64,000 bases of DNA from NCBI GenBank assembly GCA_009733575.1, contig ML769496.1, positions 1 to 64,000 on the forward strand, written 5' to 3'. Under the pieces are notes generated by a model that did no database searches, was not told the origin of the DNA, and saw only the letters and a list, made by a program, of their open reading frames with translations. A program made the translations under genes and the position numbers. Positions 43,629-56,431 of the stretch are shown here, piece after piece (position 1 is the stretch's first letter; the number at the start of each line of letters is the position of its first letter). This stretch comes from Gymnopus androsaceus JB14. Taxonomy: Eukaryota; Basidiomycota; Agaricomycetes; Agaricales; Omphalotaceae.

Positions 43629-46600
43629 CTATGAAAGTTAAGAAATATGTCAAGTCGCGTAGAATAGGCGGAGGAAACTTCGAAGGCTATAACACCACAG
43701 AAGACAGAACATAGCTTGCTGCTTTATGAGGAATCCATTTCGTTGCTTTTACACGGTTTGACCGGACTGCATAGCGACTGGTAGTGATAGTATCCCTTGC
43801 CGCAGGGTGGTCCATTAACTCAGGAAGGACCGCCAGATAGACGCCCCGATGTTGTCCCACGATTCGGTCGCCTCCTGGAACTCGGCCCCATCGTGAAATT
43901 TCCGAAATTTCCGTGACTTGAGAGTCCGGGTTCGTGTTCTAGGAACTTTCAACTTTGTGGAACCAATCGTCTGCGTCAACTGACCTAGCGAAGGGAGTGA
44001 AATGAAATCAGAAATGTGTTGAACAGAAGAGACAAACTCACCGAAACAAAGACGCTAGATTCTCAAAAGTTAAAACTATCCTTATCTTTGGACTGTCTGT
44101 GATGAAATGTGGAAGCAGTTCAATAACACACCGACGTTGCAACAATGAGCATCGACATCTTCGATTATGGATCGAGATAGAACACCAAGTTCTCATCTTC
44201 TGCAACTCGGTATCAATGCCTCGAGGTTAATGGCATATTATGAAGTCGTGTCACCTGCAGTACTTCATGGCTACTTACTTAGACTTACTTTTCTTGATTT
44301 TTTCTTGCTCTAAACAAACACTATCGGCTCGCAGGCTACCATACTTTTCGCCAGTTAGATATCGACGGAATCGGAATAGGCTGTTTGACCAAGTCGGAAA
44401 CAAGACTTTCTCCGCCATGATGCTTTGAGCGCGAAGAAAAAACCCAGATAGCATTGCAAAGAAGCGAGTTGAAGGACCGAGAAGAACTTAGCCGGTAGAT
44501 TGGCGCTGAGAACGGCTTTGCTCAATGAAATCATCTCATCTTGGCCGACAACAGATTGGGTTTGAGTTGAATCCCAGGCCAAAACAGGTATAAAGTGCCA
44601 AAGCATGTTGGCAGTAACTGAAAAGATTGACGAGATTCGAGAACTGTGACTGAATTATCAGCTGGGGTTACGTGACACCGTGAGCTGCCGGCATTCCCGG
44701 CTTGTTCGGACACGCGCTTCTAGGCGCTTCCTCATCAGTATCTACACTTCTCATAAGCATATACTTGCCAAAAACTCGTGCCGAAATACGCTATCTCGCC
44801 TGCTTCTATTCTACTATGCTCACTGGAACCGACTCTTAAACAGAGCTATGTGACCCATCGAGTGCATTCACTCGAAAACGCAACGAAAACGCTCTGCTGA
44901 AGAGCTACTTTCGAGGCCATAGTACGTCGATTCAAGTTAACCAACGATTCTATTACTGATAGCTAGTGTGGAGATTGAATACGTTGAGGGAGGAGGATTT
45001 CGGATCTTCTATGAGATTGATTCTCCTTCCAACATTGAGTAATATTGTTCCTAGTAAATGCACCGGCAACCTCAATGGACCGAAAGACAATCTGAACAGA
45101 TGCGATAGATACTCTGGTTAGCAACTTACAGTACGATCTCACTCCAATTCAGCGGTAATGGAGTGTCTTGTCGATATCCTGTTGCAATATCTTCCGAACT
45201 TTTCAGTTTTGGATTCAGCTTTTCTGAGTGTGACAAGCGAGGAGTAGGTAGGTGCTTCTCTTGAGATTTTCGCGGACATGATCATTAAAAGCTACCGCTC
45301 AGCTATAGATCTTGGAAGTTCTACCAATCAATCTGATTGAGATAGCAACATACCGCACCTAACGTGTGCCAGCTTATTCCACCGAACTCTATGGCAGCTG
45401 TAAGGTAAGTTTAGTCTGGTCTCAAGCTTCTAAGATTCCTCAGAACTGTCCCATATAATATACTTACTTCCGTCCTTCCTGGATAACGCTCTTAGCAGAT
45501 TTTTTCCGAATCGATAAATCCACTTTAAAAGCTAGATCTATATGTTTGTAGCGCCTCAACCGATGCTTAATCAAGTAATTGTACAATTTAGGAGTTGTGG
45601 AAACAGAGCGCATGGCGGCGTAAGGGTGCGTATTGAAAGATCATTATCCATGTTCTGAATCTACCACCATCACTGCTAATTACACACACGCTGTGCCTGC
45701 CAAATATCAATTCTTTTACAGTATGTTCTCCGGGCTTGCTTTTGCACATTATATCTTTCACGCGGTCGATGCGGGAGCACTGAGGGCGTCGTTCTCCTCC
45801 GTCCGCTTCATACGTGGGTCGTCCTGCGCCTGCGTCATGACTTGATTTTTTTTCGTTTCATTGGGAAGTGAGAGCTGGATTTTCGGAGGCAATGTCCTAC
45901 TTTTTCGCTCAGATCCACTAAGTAAAATAAGACAGGTAATGGCCGCTTCGTATATGGTCATCCAAATGTACGCGGGAATTTGTAACATCTTCCTAGCATC
46001 TTCTCATTTTTCAAAACCCGAGCATCAGGGTTGCAGGTGGGCCTCGAGTCTGACTCGTGGATTAACACTTATTCAGATTCCAGCCTCACGCATGTTCGAA
46101 CATGAATGGAAAAAAAGTTCCATACTCTTCCGTCGACTCGTCGATACCAAAGATGGCGACCCATCTCTCGTGCTACGGCAGTAAATCAAGCTAATCGATG
46201 GGCCTCTGTCCATGGATTGTTGACATAAATATCGCACATGCATCGGAGCTTTTAAAGATATCGCAGCTTCATCTTCAACTCAACAGGGTTCCGAGCCATT
46301 ACAATCTGAACTCCAATTTTGGTACCTGGAGATAAAGTACGTCGATATCATGCCCTCGAAGGCCGATAGAGAGCTAGTTCAATTTGCACCTGAGGACTAT
46401 GAAGTGTATCTCATTGCTACACTATCCTGATGCACGATCGTAGAAAGAGGAAATAAAGGTACCTCAGAGCCAGGATTCGTTATAGATCAGATTACTTGAG
46501 CAAGAGCGGTACTCATTTGAAACCTGGCAACAGCTGCTTGCTATTTACACGGACTGCTAGATCTATGATTTGGATATATTCATATTTATATGATATTTAA

Positions 46601-46890
46601 TTAAATTAGCATTGAATAACTAAGTACTTAATTGTGTACCAAAGTACTGGTCCGACAGCGTCCAACAAATTCGTCGTCCAGTTTCACTTAAGTATCTATG
46701 CTCACTTACGTTTGGAATGTCTTCAATCCATTCAATGTTCAAGCCAGAGCCCGAATTTCGTTGCAATCGTTCTCCCCCTTGGGCCTTCTAACGATACTCC
46801 CTCCGCATTCAACGCTCAGTGACAACTCGGTCCCGGAAGAGACGCTTGCCCCTCCCTTCTTGTCACATCGGCTCCGCATAAAGCGGCTTC
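43629..46890. other. Gene-poor stretch
   Basis: 3.2 kb in which I can support no gene, tRNA or mobile element. ORFs up to 107 codons (for example 45861-46184) have no motif and no convincing splice partners. The base composition is AT-richer around 46560-46640. Confidence 0.4.
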
Positions 46891-46892
46891 GT

Positions 46893-49800
46893 GCCTTCGT
46901 TCCTGGAATCAAAAGTCCTCGAATTCTGAACTACGAATCCGAGTGGGTCCTCGCGCGCATGAGTATACCTTCCAAATATGGCCTGCCACAACTCGCTTTG
47001 ACCGATGACATCATCATCAGAAGAGTCGGTTTTGCTTTGAACTGAGATGGATGAACGGCAAGTTGAAGTGAAAGGAGGAGCAAGGCAGGGGAACAGGGAC
47101 CGAAGCAACAAGATGGTTGGCAGATGTGTTTAAGCATAAGGTAATAGCTACTAGTAAGGCGAAAGATATAATCGGATATACTTAATCATAATGTAGAGAA
47201 GGAGGAAAGAAATGATTCGAAAGTGTCAGAGAAGGAGTGAAAAGGAGGTGGTAGCATACCGCAGCAAAAAAGATGACAGAACGAGGACGAAAGAAAAGGA
47301 AATGAATAAATGCAACGTGAATGAACCAATTGCTCTGAACGCGGACCCCTACGGGTATTCGTTTGTTTGGTAATATTACAGAGAGAGAGACCGGGGAGGA
47401 AAAAAAATGCAGCGAAATGTGCGAAGAAAAAAGGCAACGTATATGTAACGGTCTCGACTCTCGAATCTCGAAAAAAGACCGTCACCAGGAACAAAACGAA
47501 TATGTCACTCTGGGAGTCCCTCTCTGACAAAAAAGCGCTGCAAAAAGATACATATCTTCCATTGATGTTAGTATTGGCGTTGGCATTATGTCGCTGCTGC
47601 GAGAGGCGGAGTTGGCGTTGGCGTCTTTGGGGTGCGTTCACGCAGATTGCAACATTAGGTAGGGCCATTCCTATTGCCTGAGCACTCCGAGTTCCGCCGC
47701 GTGCGATGCATTTGCAGTGCGAGCTGTCTGTCAATGTGAAAAAGCCTAAGGGTGTCGTCGTCAGTAATTATGATGCAATGAAGGAATACACGTCGAGATT
47801 CGAGAGTAAAGGCCCTTTGATCCAAAGATCCTTCTCCTCCAAGCCCATCGCAGCACCGAATGCCTCATCCATTATATTTCTCGCTCCGTCCGGGGTATTT
47901 TGTTGGCTCCCTATACTATAGAAGTCCTTTGATAGATTTAGTCCACGAATCTAGGGAAGCCTAATGCCGTCCAATGCCATGTGTCCCATACGACAGCAAG
48001 AAACGTAGGACTGCTTGCGCGGAGTCGGTTTACGCCATGCTGTGACGAGTCGACAATGGCGGTGAATTCAACGAAGCCATGAGTAAGGAATGAAAACGGG
48101 CCCTGGTCGCGGCGATAAAATACCATTAGCCTCGTTAAACGGAGGGGGGTCAAATAATGTTTCTGTTAAACATGTTAAACACTACTTGTTTGCACAATCT
48201 ACATAGACTACTCTTTTATAGATTTTGTTAAACACGTTAAACATGTTGAACAGTAGTACCAATCTGTGCAGACCATGCATTCTTGTCCCTTGTTTAACAG
48301 CGTTAAACTGGCCATTAAACCATACTCTGCCTGAACGAAGCTCTCCATCCACAATGGCCAAACGGCCATTAAACCAGGTTGAACGACAGTTCAACAATCA
48401 CGTTCGAGCAACCCAGCTTTTTGTGTTTAATGCGTGTTCAACTGAACAGCGTTAAACCACACATTGCCCGAATAAATCTCCATCGCAACCCACCTCGAAA
48501 TGGCCGAACAATGGTTCAACAATTGCATTCAACCCACCCAACTTTCGCGTTTAATGTGTTTTGGAAAAAATTTTGAGATCCAGGATTCAGACGAGATTTG
48601 ATCAATGAAAAAACACCTAAGCTATAAACGGGTGAAGCTGAGCTGTAATCAGCGAGTGTAAAATCCATGAACAACAAGAGGACTCACTGCAAGCAACTCT
48701 CTAGCAAGGCCTCAAGTATGGCTACATGGTTCAAAACTCTCCCAATAATTCGACACAGCTTCAGATTCGAATGCCTGGCAGCAATAAAACTCTTCTGACA
48801 GACACTGTGGTGAGCGTGCTCATGACCTGACCAATGGTACCTAAGATTAAATCATGTCTGTGCTGGCCGAAATTAGTCGAAAAAAAACAAAAATAGAAGC
48901 AGTAGCAGCAAAGGTCAAGGTCAACTTAGGCTCGTTCTTCTACTAGTAAGAGATTGGTGAGTAAAAGTTGGATTGTCCAAGTTAAAGTAAGTGACATACC
49001 AATTAGTATAAGAGATCACTGTGTAGCATATTGAAGGTGAAAGCGAGAAGGTAAGGGAAAGGAAGAAGGAGGAATAAGGGAGCATTTTATATTTATATAG
49101 TGCAAGGACAAAAGAAGAATAAGGGTCACTCAAGGGCCACCCAAAAGACAATGAATGCCCTGCCCTCGGAGTGCCCCGAGAGGTCAACAATAAGGATGAT
49201 TAAAGCTGGATTTATTGAGGCCTTATTGTTCTACTTGTACTGGTATATATAGCATCGGATGATGGGTGGGTCGCAGACTCGCAATCCCCCCCACCCCTTA
49301 ATAGCTGCTCTTACTTGAACTTCAGTAAGTCCGCCAGTCGCTCGTGTTTGCATTAAGGCTCATTCTACTTATTCTAGTCTACAATGAGTATGAATGTGAA
49401 CCAGCCACATAAGTAAGTATCTCGCATTGTTTCCAGTGCATTTTGTTTTAGTTTGAACTTGTTAAACATGGTTGAACAAACGGTTATGATGTGCAATTGG
49501 CCTAGTTTTGGTATTCAACAGCTGGGTTAAGGACATTCAATGGCTGATTTAACATTGTTGAACAGCTGGCTTAGTGACAAGGCATATTAACTCATTAAAC
49601 GCGGTTTAATCAGCTTGTTATTTGCGCTCGGCCGAGTTTCAGTTGAATAGGGGTTCAATGACTAGGTTTAGTAACATCGTTGAATGACTGGTTTCAGTGA
49701 TAGGCAAAGAGTGCTTGAGTGTTTAACACTGTTAAACACATTATCATTGTGTGTTTAAATGGCGGTGTAGATTCAATGCTTTCATTTACTATACAGGTTC

Positions 49801-50719
49801 AACAACTGGTTTAACATTATTCAACGACTGGCTTGATGACAAGTGGATCGGGCACTCAAGATTGCGTTTAACGACGATTACTCGGTTGGGGATGATCAAC
49901 ATCTGGCTGGGAGCTCAAGATTGCGTTTAACAGCGTTAAACACATTAGGCGGCTGGGGCGAAAGCATGGTGTTTAACCCGCATTAAACCTTGTTAGACTG
50001 TAGTCTATTCTATTTCATTCATAATGTATGGGACTTTTACTTTGTTTAACACGTTTAACAGAAACATTAATTGACCCCCTCATGTTTAACAAGGCTTATC
50101 GGGTTACTGCGCGGCGCGAGGAGGAACAGCCTCTAAGAGTATCGAGTGAAACATCTATCATCTGATAGTAAGAGATAAATTGTGAATCTGAAGGGTAGAA
50201 AGCAACCAACATTCTATCGAATTAATGAATACCATTTCGGTTCTCTATCTGGGTCAGTGTCGAAGACTCAAAATGAACTTCTGCAACGCTTTTACCTGCA
50301 GCAGGACCGAGTCTTTCCATCGCTAACGCTTTGTCTGTGTCCTTGTTTCGCCGAGTGCCAGTTGGATTGGAGATATAAGAGATATAAACGGAATCTAGGG
50401 TTTCTCTGTAACTATGAAAGTCCCGTGCGGAAAATCAAACTGGGACGATCATACTGGAAGTGCAGAGGCAGAGAGAGCAATGTCATGACCGTTCGAGCAA
50501 TCGACGAGACTCGAGAGTAGTCTTAGGCTCCGCAAACAGGGCCTGATTCGTGACATAGCGCGTCGGAATACAGGCCGTCAAGTGACTTCAATGAGATTCT
50601 GAAGAAGCTAAACTGGGTTGAGCTGGAGTCTGAAGATGAAAGCGTCAAATTTCACGCGTTTGAATTGTTTGGTTTAGAATCTCTTGCACCGAGAGCGCTA
50701 AATCAGCGCTTCGTCCAAA
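46893..50719. repeat. Dispersed repeat, copy 1, split by a TIR element
   Basis: 46893-48114 and 50110-50719 align with 54568-56431 in the same orientation, with many substitutions and small indels. The match begins around TCGAATTCTGAA and ends around AAGCGCTTCGTCCAAA. The interruption is the 1995-bp element at 48115-50109. On the minus strand both copies keep some frames (separate finding). No family was recognised. Confidence 0.8.
48115..50109. mobile_element. Non-autonomous TIR DNA transposon, 1995 bp
   Basis: The ends are inverted repeats of about 65-70 bp: left TCGTTAAACGGAGGGGGGTC at 48132, right the complement of GACCCCCTCATGTTTAAC near 50074-50091. The element is flanked by a 7-bp direct repeat CGCGGCG (48108-48114 and 50110-50116), and the paralogous locus at 55763-55769 has a single GGCGGCG, the empty site. 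The terminal 400-650 bp on each side carry more than 20 copies of GTTTAAC/GTTAAAC/GTTGAAC words, often as palindromic pairs, like the subterminal transposase-binding repeats of plant and fungal DNA elements. The centre has a TATATATAG box (49243) and a tiny ATG exon at 49384 with a GTAAGT splice site (49413), but no transposase frame. The superfamily is not resolved. Confidence 0.85.
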
Positions 50720-51162
50720 TGTCCTTTCCCTTACTTCGGACCCAAGCTCCAAGCTCACGGTCTGCTTCTCATTTTCATAAATTTCTTCCTCATTGACCGT
50801 CCTTGCCTTCCGATGGATGTTAGTTTATCTTTGAACCTTTTCAGCACGGTTTGCTCTGTTAACAGTCATGTCTCCAGGCTTTACTTAGGTATGCCTTTCC
50901 GCCACTATTGTATGCCTCCCTCTAATGATTCAATTCTTATCTCAATCCCCAAGTGCGTGCGTTCCGCCAAGAGCTGAAAGATCGCGGCACTATCCCGGAT
51001 CAGTGAGCACTGGCAATATCTGATTCACGTCGATATCTATATCATAGATAGATGGATGGATGATGGATGGATGGATGATGGATGGATGGATTGCCTACGC
51101 GCAGCCTCCACCCCCCTTCCCCCTTCCTTTAATCTCATAGTATGGCATCCACAACGATATAG
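50720..51162. other. Intergenic region upstream of the transporter gene
   Basis: This contains a short GATG microsatellite (51051-51091) about 70 bp before the transporter ATG and is otherwise without features. Confidence 0.4.
51051..51091 (+). repeat. GATG/GATGAT microsatellite
   Basis: About ten GATG units interrupted by two GAT units, directly upstream of the transporter gene. Confidence 0.85.
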
Positions 51163-54100
51163 ATGATCATCTCATCATTCTATCGATATAATCAAAGGCA
51201 TAAAATTGGTGAGGAGAAAAGATCCATTTTTCGAGCTACTTCATTCAAATTTTCGAATCTGAAACTGATGTTTGAGAGCAGGTACATCCGACACGAGACT
51301 ACCAGTTCAGATGTATTAAACCGCCTTTTCGCATCCGGTAAGTGTTTGCGCTCCCTTTCCATATCACCCCTCGGCTGCTTTATGATGAGCGTAGTGGCGT
51401 CCTGCTCTCGCAGGTTATACCGTGCATTACCAGCAGTTATACTTGGGGTATTATTCAATGTCCTCGATGCCGGTAAGGAACTTTATTCAATCCACGCCAT
51501 TAATTCTACGTCGCTTAATCCTATCCACTCTCAAGTCTCAGCCGGATTGCTTGTTTTTCCAACAGATGGATCAGACTCTTCCTTCCAACGTCTACAGCTC
51601 CAGGGAATTTCAATGTTCATCATGAGGTGCAAATTTCCCGAATTTTGTGTTCTCGCTCCGTTCTTATATTCCGCCTTAAAGCACAATGATATCTCAGATA
51701 ATCATTACATGCGGCGGTTCACAGTTTTCTGGGGCGTTGGGCACTATGTTTGTGGAAGTTCTTCCTTTCCTCCGAAGCATAGCCAGTAACATCCGCCACA
51801 ATCTTGGTGAAGGGAACCGGGCCTTGATACCAACGGTAATGGCTGCATATGCTCTTACTAGCATCCTTATCGGAGCAGTATTTGTGCTCATCGGTCTTCT
51901 AAACCTTGGATATTACGTATGGCCACCTCGTTTTACTACCTTCGACATAGATTAAAATCTCTCTTTACTCTGGTTTAAAACCTAGGTTGGCTATTTTCCT
52001 CAGACTGTCCTTACAGGTGCCGTTGGTGCTATTGGTGTCTCTTTATTCACTCTGGGCGTCGGCTTAACTCTTCCACCGTCAACAACCAATCTCACCCTCC
52101 ATTCCGCAAGCGTACTTCTATTTAACAAGAAACATCTTCCATTGATGGCAGCCTCCATAATACCAGCGTTAATCATCTCCATTTCCATCCGTTCTCGAAG
52201 TTGGGAACGGTTGACTCGCGGATTATCGAAAAATGATTACTACATCCCAGGATGTATGCTGCTTATTCCGATCATTTTCTGGATTGTAGTGGCTATTGAG
52301 CATACCTCTAGAGACTCACTTGTCAAAACTGGTTGGCTTTTTCAGATCGCGATTTCCCCCGAGTCACCAACAGACTCACTGAAAGATGCGGTAAACTCAT
52401 GGAACTACTGGATGGAGTTCGATTTCTCAGGAATAGAGTGGCACGCAATTAAAAACTCTAGCAAGGACATCTTGATATTAGTGCTCATTTCAATTTTAAA
52501 CTTGATGATTTACATTCCTTCCTTGGCTTTCAGCCTTGACATTCCGTATAATATGAGCCACGAGTTCTTAGGACAAGGCTTTTCAAACATTATTGCAGGG
52601 CTAACTGGAACCGTTCCTAACCTTCTTGTGAGTCTTTAAGTTGCGACTCAAGTTGTCTACAAGTAGTGTTTGATTTACACTTACAGGTGTACTCTTATTC
52701 ACTATTTTTCAGTCGGGCACAAGGTGGCCGCCTTGAAGCAGTCCTTGTCATTGTGTTCACGCTCGGAATTTTTTTAACTACGGACCTTCTTTTACCATAT
52801 GTTCCGACAATCCTCGCATCAGTCATGGTGCTTTTTTGTGGTACAGAACTCATCTTTGATGCTATATGGGGATGTGCAAAAACGTTGGTGCCACTCGAAT
52901 ACACTACCGTGATAGTGACTGTGGTAGCATGTACTTTCCTGGGATTTGCTGAAGGTCTCGGAGTGGGCATTGGAGCAGCCATAGTAATCTATCTTGTGCA
53001 TGGAGTTGTTGACTCGGTAAGTTTCTGCAGATAATTTCACCTGAACATTAGTTTGATATCATTTCTCAATAGCGTCCTAGAGCAATGCAGTTGGATGCAT
53101 CTTTCCAACCAAATCATATCAGACATGACCGGAATCCGGAAATGCTCAACAATTCAAGTTGTACCGCGCTCCCCAGTGCCCCAATACGGTTCCAATCAGC
53201 ACACTCTACAACAACGCTTGTGAATAGTAATGATCCACAGTGCTATGTGGACATTGAAAACGGCAGAAAACCGATTGACACAAGCATGGATGATATTCTG
53301 CTTAGAATTAACGCTCGTGTCATTGCTTTTAGTGGATATATCTGTATGTATTCTGGTGCTTCGGTCATAACTACTAATATTCAGCTAATATCTGTGCCCC
53401 CCGTAGTCTTTGCTATTATACCTTCACTCGAAAGTAAAATCCTCCGCACATCTAATACGCCTGGACATATAAAGTTCATCATTCTTGATCTTACAATGGT
53501 GTATCGACTCGAAACAGCCGCAGCAATGTCTCTAAACAGGGTAAGGAGAGATTTATTCACCACTCAGACTATTCTCGTCTTTGGTGGTTTGAACTCTGGA
53601 GTACAGGCAGATTTCGAGCGGGCTGGAGTGGAGCTTGCACTTAACTCTAGTCCCGTGGACTTGGGAGACAACTCGAAAGAGATACCTGCGTTCAGAACAT
53701 TCAGCGACGCCGTTTCTTGGTGTCAGGACCGGCATGAGTACGAAATTGCTATGGTGGAGTTGCTCAGAGCTCTCGGACGCATATCAAAATCTCCTCACAA
53801 TTCCTCTGGCAATGGCCAGGAGCGAAAATTGCTTTCAGACAACGATGTCTATGTCGCATTTTGTGCACAGTATGAATTCGATGAAGACATTGTTTTCGCT
53901 CCTATCACCAACGGGCAATTGCATAATCTTTCTGGAATGGATAGATTTCGTTCTTCCGGCGGATGCATCAGATACTATTCCCCCGGACAATTAATCACAC
54001 CTATATGTGGTGAGCTTCCTGCATATCCAAAGCCCTGGCATACAATTAACAAGTATACTGCTTTTTCCAAGGTGAACTTGGACGAATAGTCTTCATCGTC

Positions 54101-54478
54101 GACGGTGAAGCAAACATCATCACAGAACCCATCCCAACACCCTTATCGCATACTACTACCCGTCCCTCGCTTTTAAGTGCTTTGAAAGCGTTTCCAGTGA
54201 AGTTTTCGCTATTTCTTCGGCACATGCGCAGCTCAAGAAAACTTACGACTGTATCTCGTGTCGAATCAGGATCCAAAAACGCTGTTTTGGATTTTAGAAA
54301 TAAAACACTTTGGAGGAGTGAAGCCATCCGTGTAATAGCTCGCTCTATGACTCGATTGGTTACGGTAGAGGTTGAGGTGGAGACAGTACCTTTAGGCGTT
54401 GATGAGAAGGCACTCGTCATGTGGGCAGGATGCAGATTTGGCTCAAAACACCTCACTGAGGAAAGTTCGATTGTATGA
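51163..54478 (+). CDS. SulP (SLC26)-type anion transporter with STAS and cyclic-nucleotide-binding-like domains
   Basis: Exons 51163-51472, 51536-51626, 51682-51916, 51986-52627, 52687-53016, 53073-54009 and 54054-54478 give 989 residues in one frame. Transmembrane part: ALPAVILGVLFNVLDA, SAGLLVFPTDG, GTMFVEVLPF, GYFPQTVLTGAVGAIGVSLF, IYIPSLAFSLDI and FAEGLGVGIGAAIVIYLVHG, all typical of SulP. A STAS domain lies near residues 640-760 (HIKFIILDLTMVYRLETAAA). The tail YYSPGQLITP..FFQGELGRIVFIVDGEANI fits a cyclic-nucleotide-binding beta-roll. This order is that of the fungal vacuolar SulP group (yeast YGR125W/Vsb1 type), whose member transports basic amino acids. Skipping the last intron would end the protein at 54089. 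The start could also be the ATG at 51268. Confidence 0.88.
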
Positions 54479-54567
54479 AGGAAAAGGTACTCGGAAGAAG
54501 AAATCACGACTGCAGAAGATAATCAATAATCAAAGTGTATTAACCTATAATGAGTAGAGCTTTCCTT

Positions 54568-56431
54568 CGTTCCTTGAACCAACAGTTCTCGAATTCTGAA
54601 TTCCGAGTGAGTCCAAATTCGACCGATGACATCAGCCATTAGATCGGTTCAAAGCACTTTGGACCGACATGGACGGTAAGTCGAAGGATCTCCAACAATC
54701 ATTGCAGTTGCCAGGAGCAAGGTAGGAGAACAGGGGCCGCAAAAACAAGATAGTTGGCAATGTGTCTGAGCATAATGTAATATTTACTAGTAAGACGCAG
54801 ATATAATCGAATATAATCATAATGTAAAGGAAGAAAGAAATGATTCAAAAGCGTCGGAGAGCTCGTGAAAAGGAAGTGGAGGAGACTTGTAACGTACCGC
54901 GGCAAAAAAAGATAAACACAACCAGGACGAAAGATAAGGAAGTGAATGAATCAAACGTGAATGAACCAATGGCTCTGAGCGCAGACCCCTAGGGGGTATT
55001 CGCTTGCCTGGAAATAACAGAAAGAGAGAGAGAAAAAATGCAGTGAACTGTGCGAAAAAAGCCAACGTATATGTAGCGGTCTCGACTCTCAAATCTCGAA
55101 AAAAGACCATCACTAGGAACAAAACGAAGATGTCACTCTGGAGTCCCTCTCTGACAAAAGAACGCTGAAACAAGATGTATACATATCATCCTCCGTTGAT
55201 GCTAGTATTGGCGTTGGCATTATTGAAGGTGTCGCTGCTGCCAGAGGTGGAGTTGGTGTTGGCGTCTTTGGGGCGGATCGTAACTTGACATTAGGTAGGG
55301 CCATTCCTAATGCCTGAGCACCCCGAGTTCCGCCTTGTGCGATGTATTTACAGTGTGAGCCGTCTGTCAGTATGAAAAAGCCTGGGCCGCCATCGTCAGT
55401 AATTATGATGCAATGAAATGATTATAACGAATACGCGTCGAGATTCGAGAGTAAAGGTCCCACCTTCGATCCTATCGCAGCACCAAATACCTCATCCGTT
55501 ATATTTCTAGCTCCGTCCAGGGTATTTGTTGGCTCCCTAAATGGTAGAGATCCCTGGATAGATTTAGTCCGCAGATCTAGGGATGGGTCGAGGGAAGCCT
55601 AAATGCCGTCCGATGCCATGTGTCCCGTACGACAGCAAGAAACGAAGGACTGCTTGCGCGGAGTCGGTTTACGCCATGCTGTGACGAGTCGACAATGACG
55701 GTGAATTTAACGAAGCCATGAGAGGGGATTTGAGAATTTGAGGAATGAAAATGAACCCCGGTGGCGGCGCGAGGAGAAATAGCCTCTGAGGATATCGAGT
55801 GAAACATCTATTATCTAATAGTAAGGGATAAATTGATAACCTGAAGGGTAGGAAGCAACCAACGTTGAATATGGATCGAATTAATGATTACCATTTCGAT
55901 TCTTTATCTGCGTCAGTTTTGAGGTGCATTTCTGTAGTGCGACAGTGCCATTACGTCGCTAACGTCTTGTTTGTGTCCTTTTCTTTCGGAATCCTACTTG
56001 GTTCGGAGAAATAAATAGAATCTAGGTTTTCTTTGTGACTGTGATATCCCGCGCAGAATGTCGAACTGGGTGGATCATACGGCTGATCAAGAATTGATTT
56101 AGAGGTGCAGAGGAAGAGAGAGCCTACGATGAGACTCAGATAACATGATGGTTCCAAGTTAAGAGAGCATTCGACGAGACTCGAGAGTACTCCTAGGCTC
56201 CGCAAGTTGATAGTGACATAGCGCGTCGGAATGCAGGCTTTCAAGTGACTTTAATGAGATTCTGAAGAAGCTAAATTGGGTCGAGCTGGAGCCTGTCTGA
56301 AGATGAAAGCGTTATCCAAAACTAAAATTTCTTCACGCGTTTGAATTGTTTGGTTTCCAATCTCTTGCCAAACATTGAGCGCTAAATCGATCTGTGGTAG
56401 CGTTCTAGATCTCAAGCGCTTCGTCCAAACC
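54568..56431. repeat. Dispersed repeat, copy 2, uninterrupted
   Basis: This is the same repeat as 46893-50719 without the TIR element, and it gives the empty insertion site at 55763-55769. The two copies bracket the transporter gene in direct orientation, which would allow unequal exchange deleting or duplicating that gene. Confidence 0.8.

Noticed and set aside
45861..46184. 107-codon plus-strand ORF
   Set aside because: No motif, no splice signals in phase, and composition like the surrounding non-coding DNA.
48115..50109. CRISPR-like array of GTTTAAC words
   Set aside because: The words are short, irregularly spaced and in both orientations, in a eukaryotic TIR element; there are no constant repeats with unique spacers.
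54046..54507. 153-codon minus-strand ORF over the transporter's last exon
   Set aside because: It lies antisense to a coding exon with a conserved cNMP-like sequence and has no motif or splice partner.
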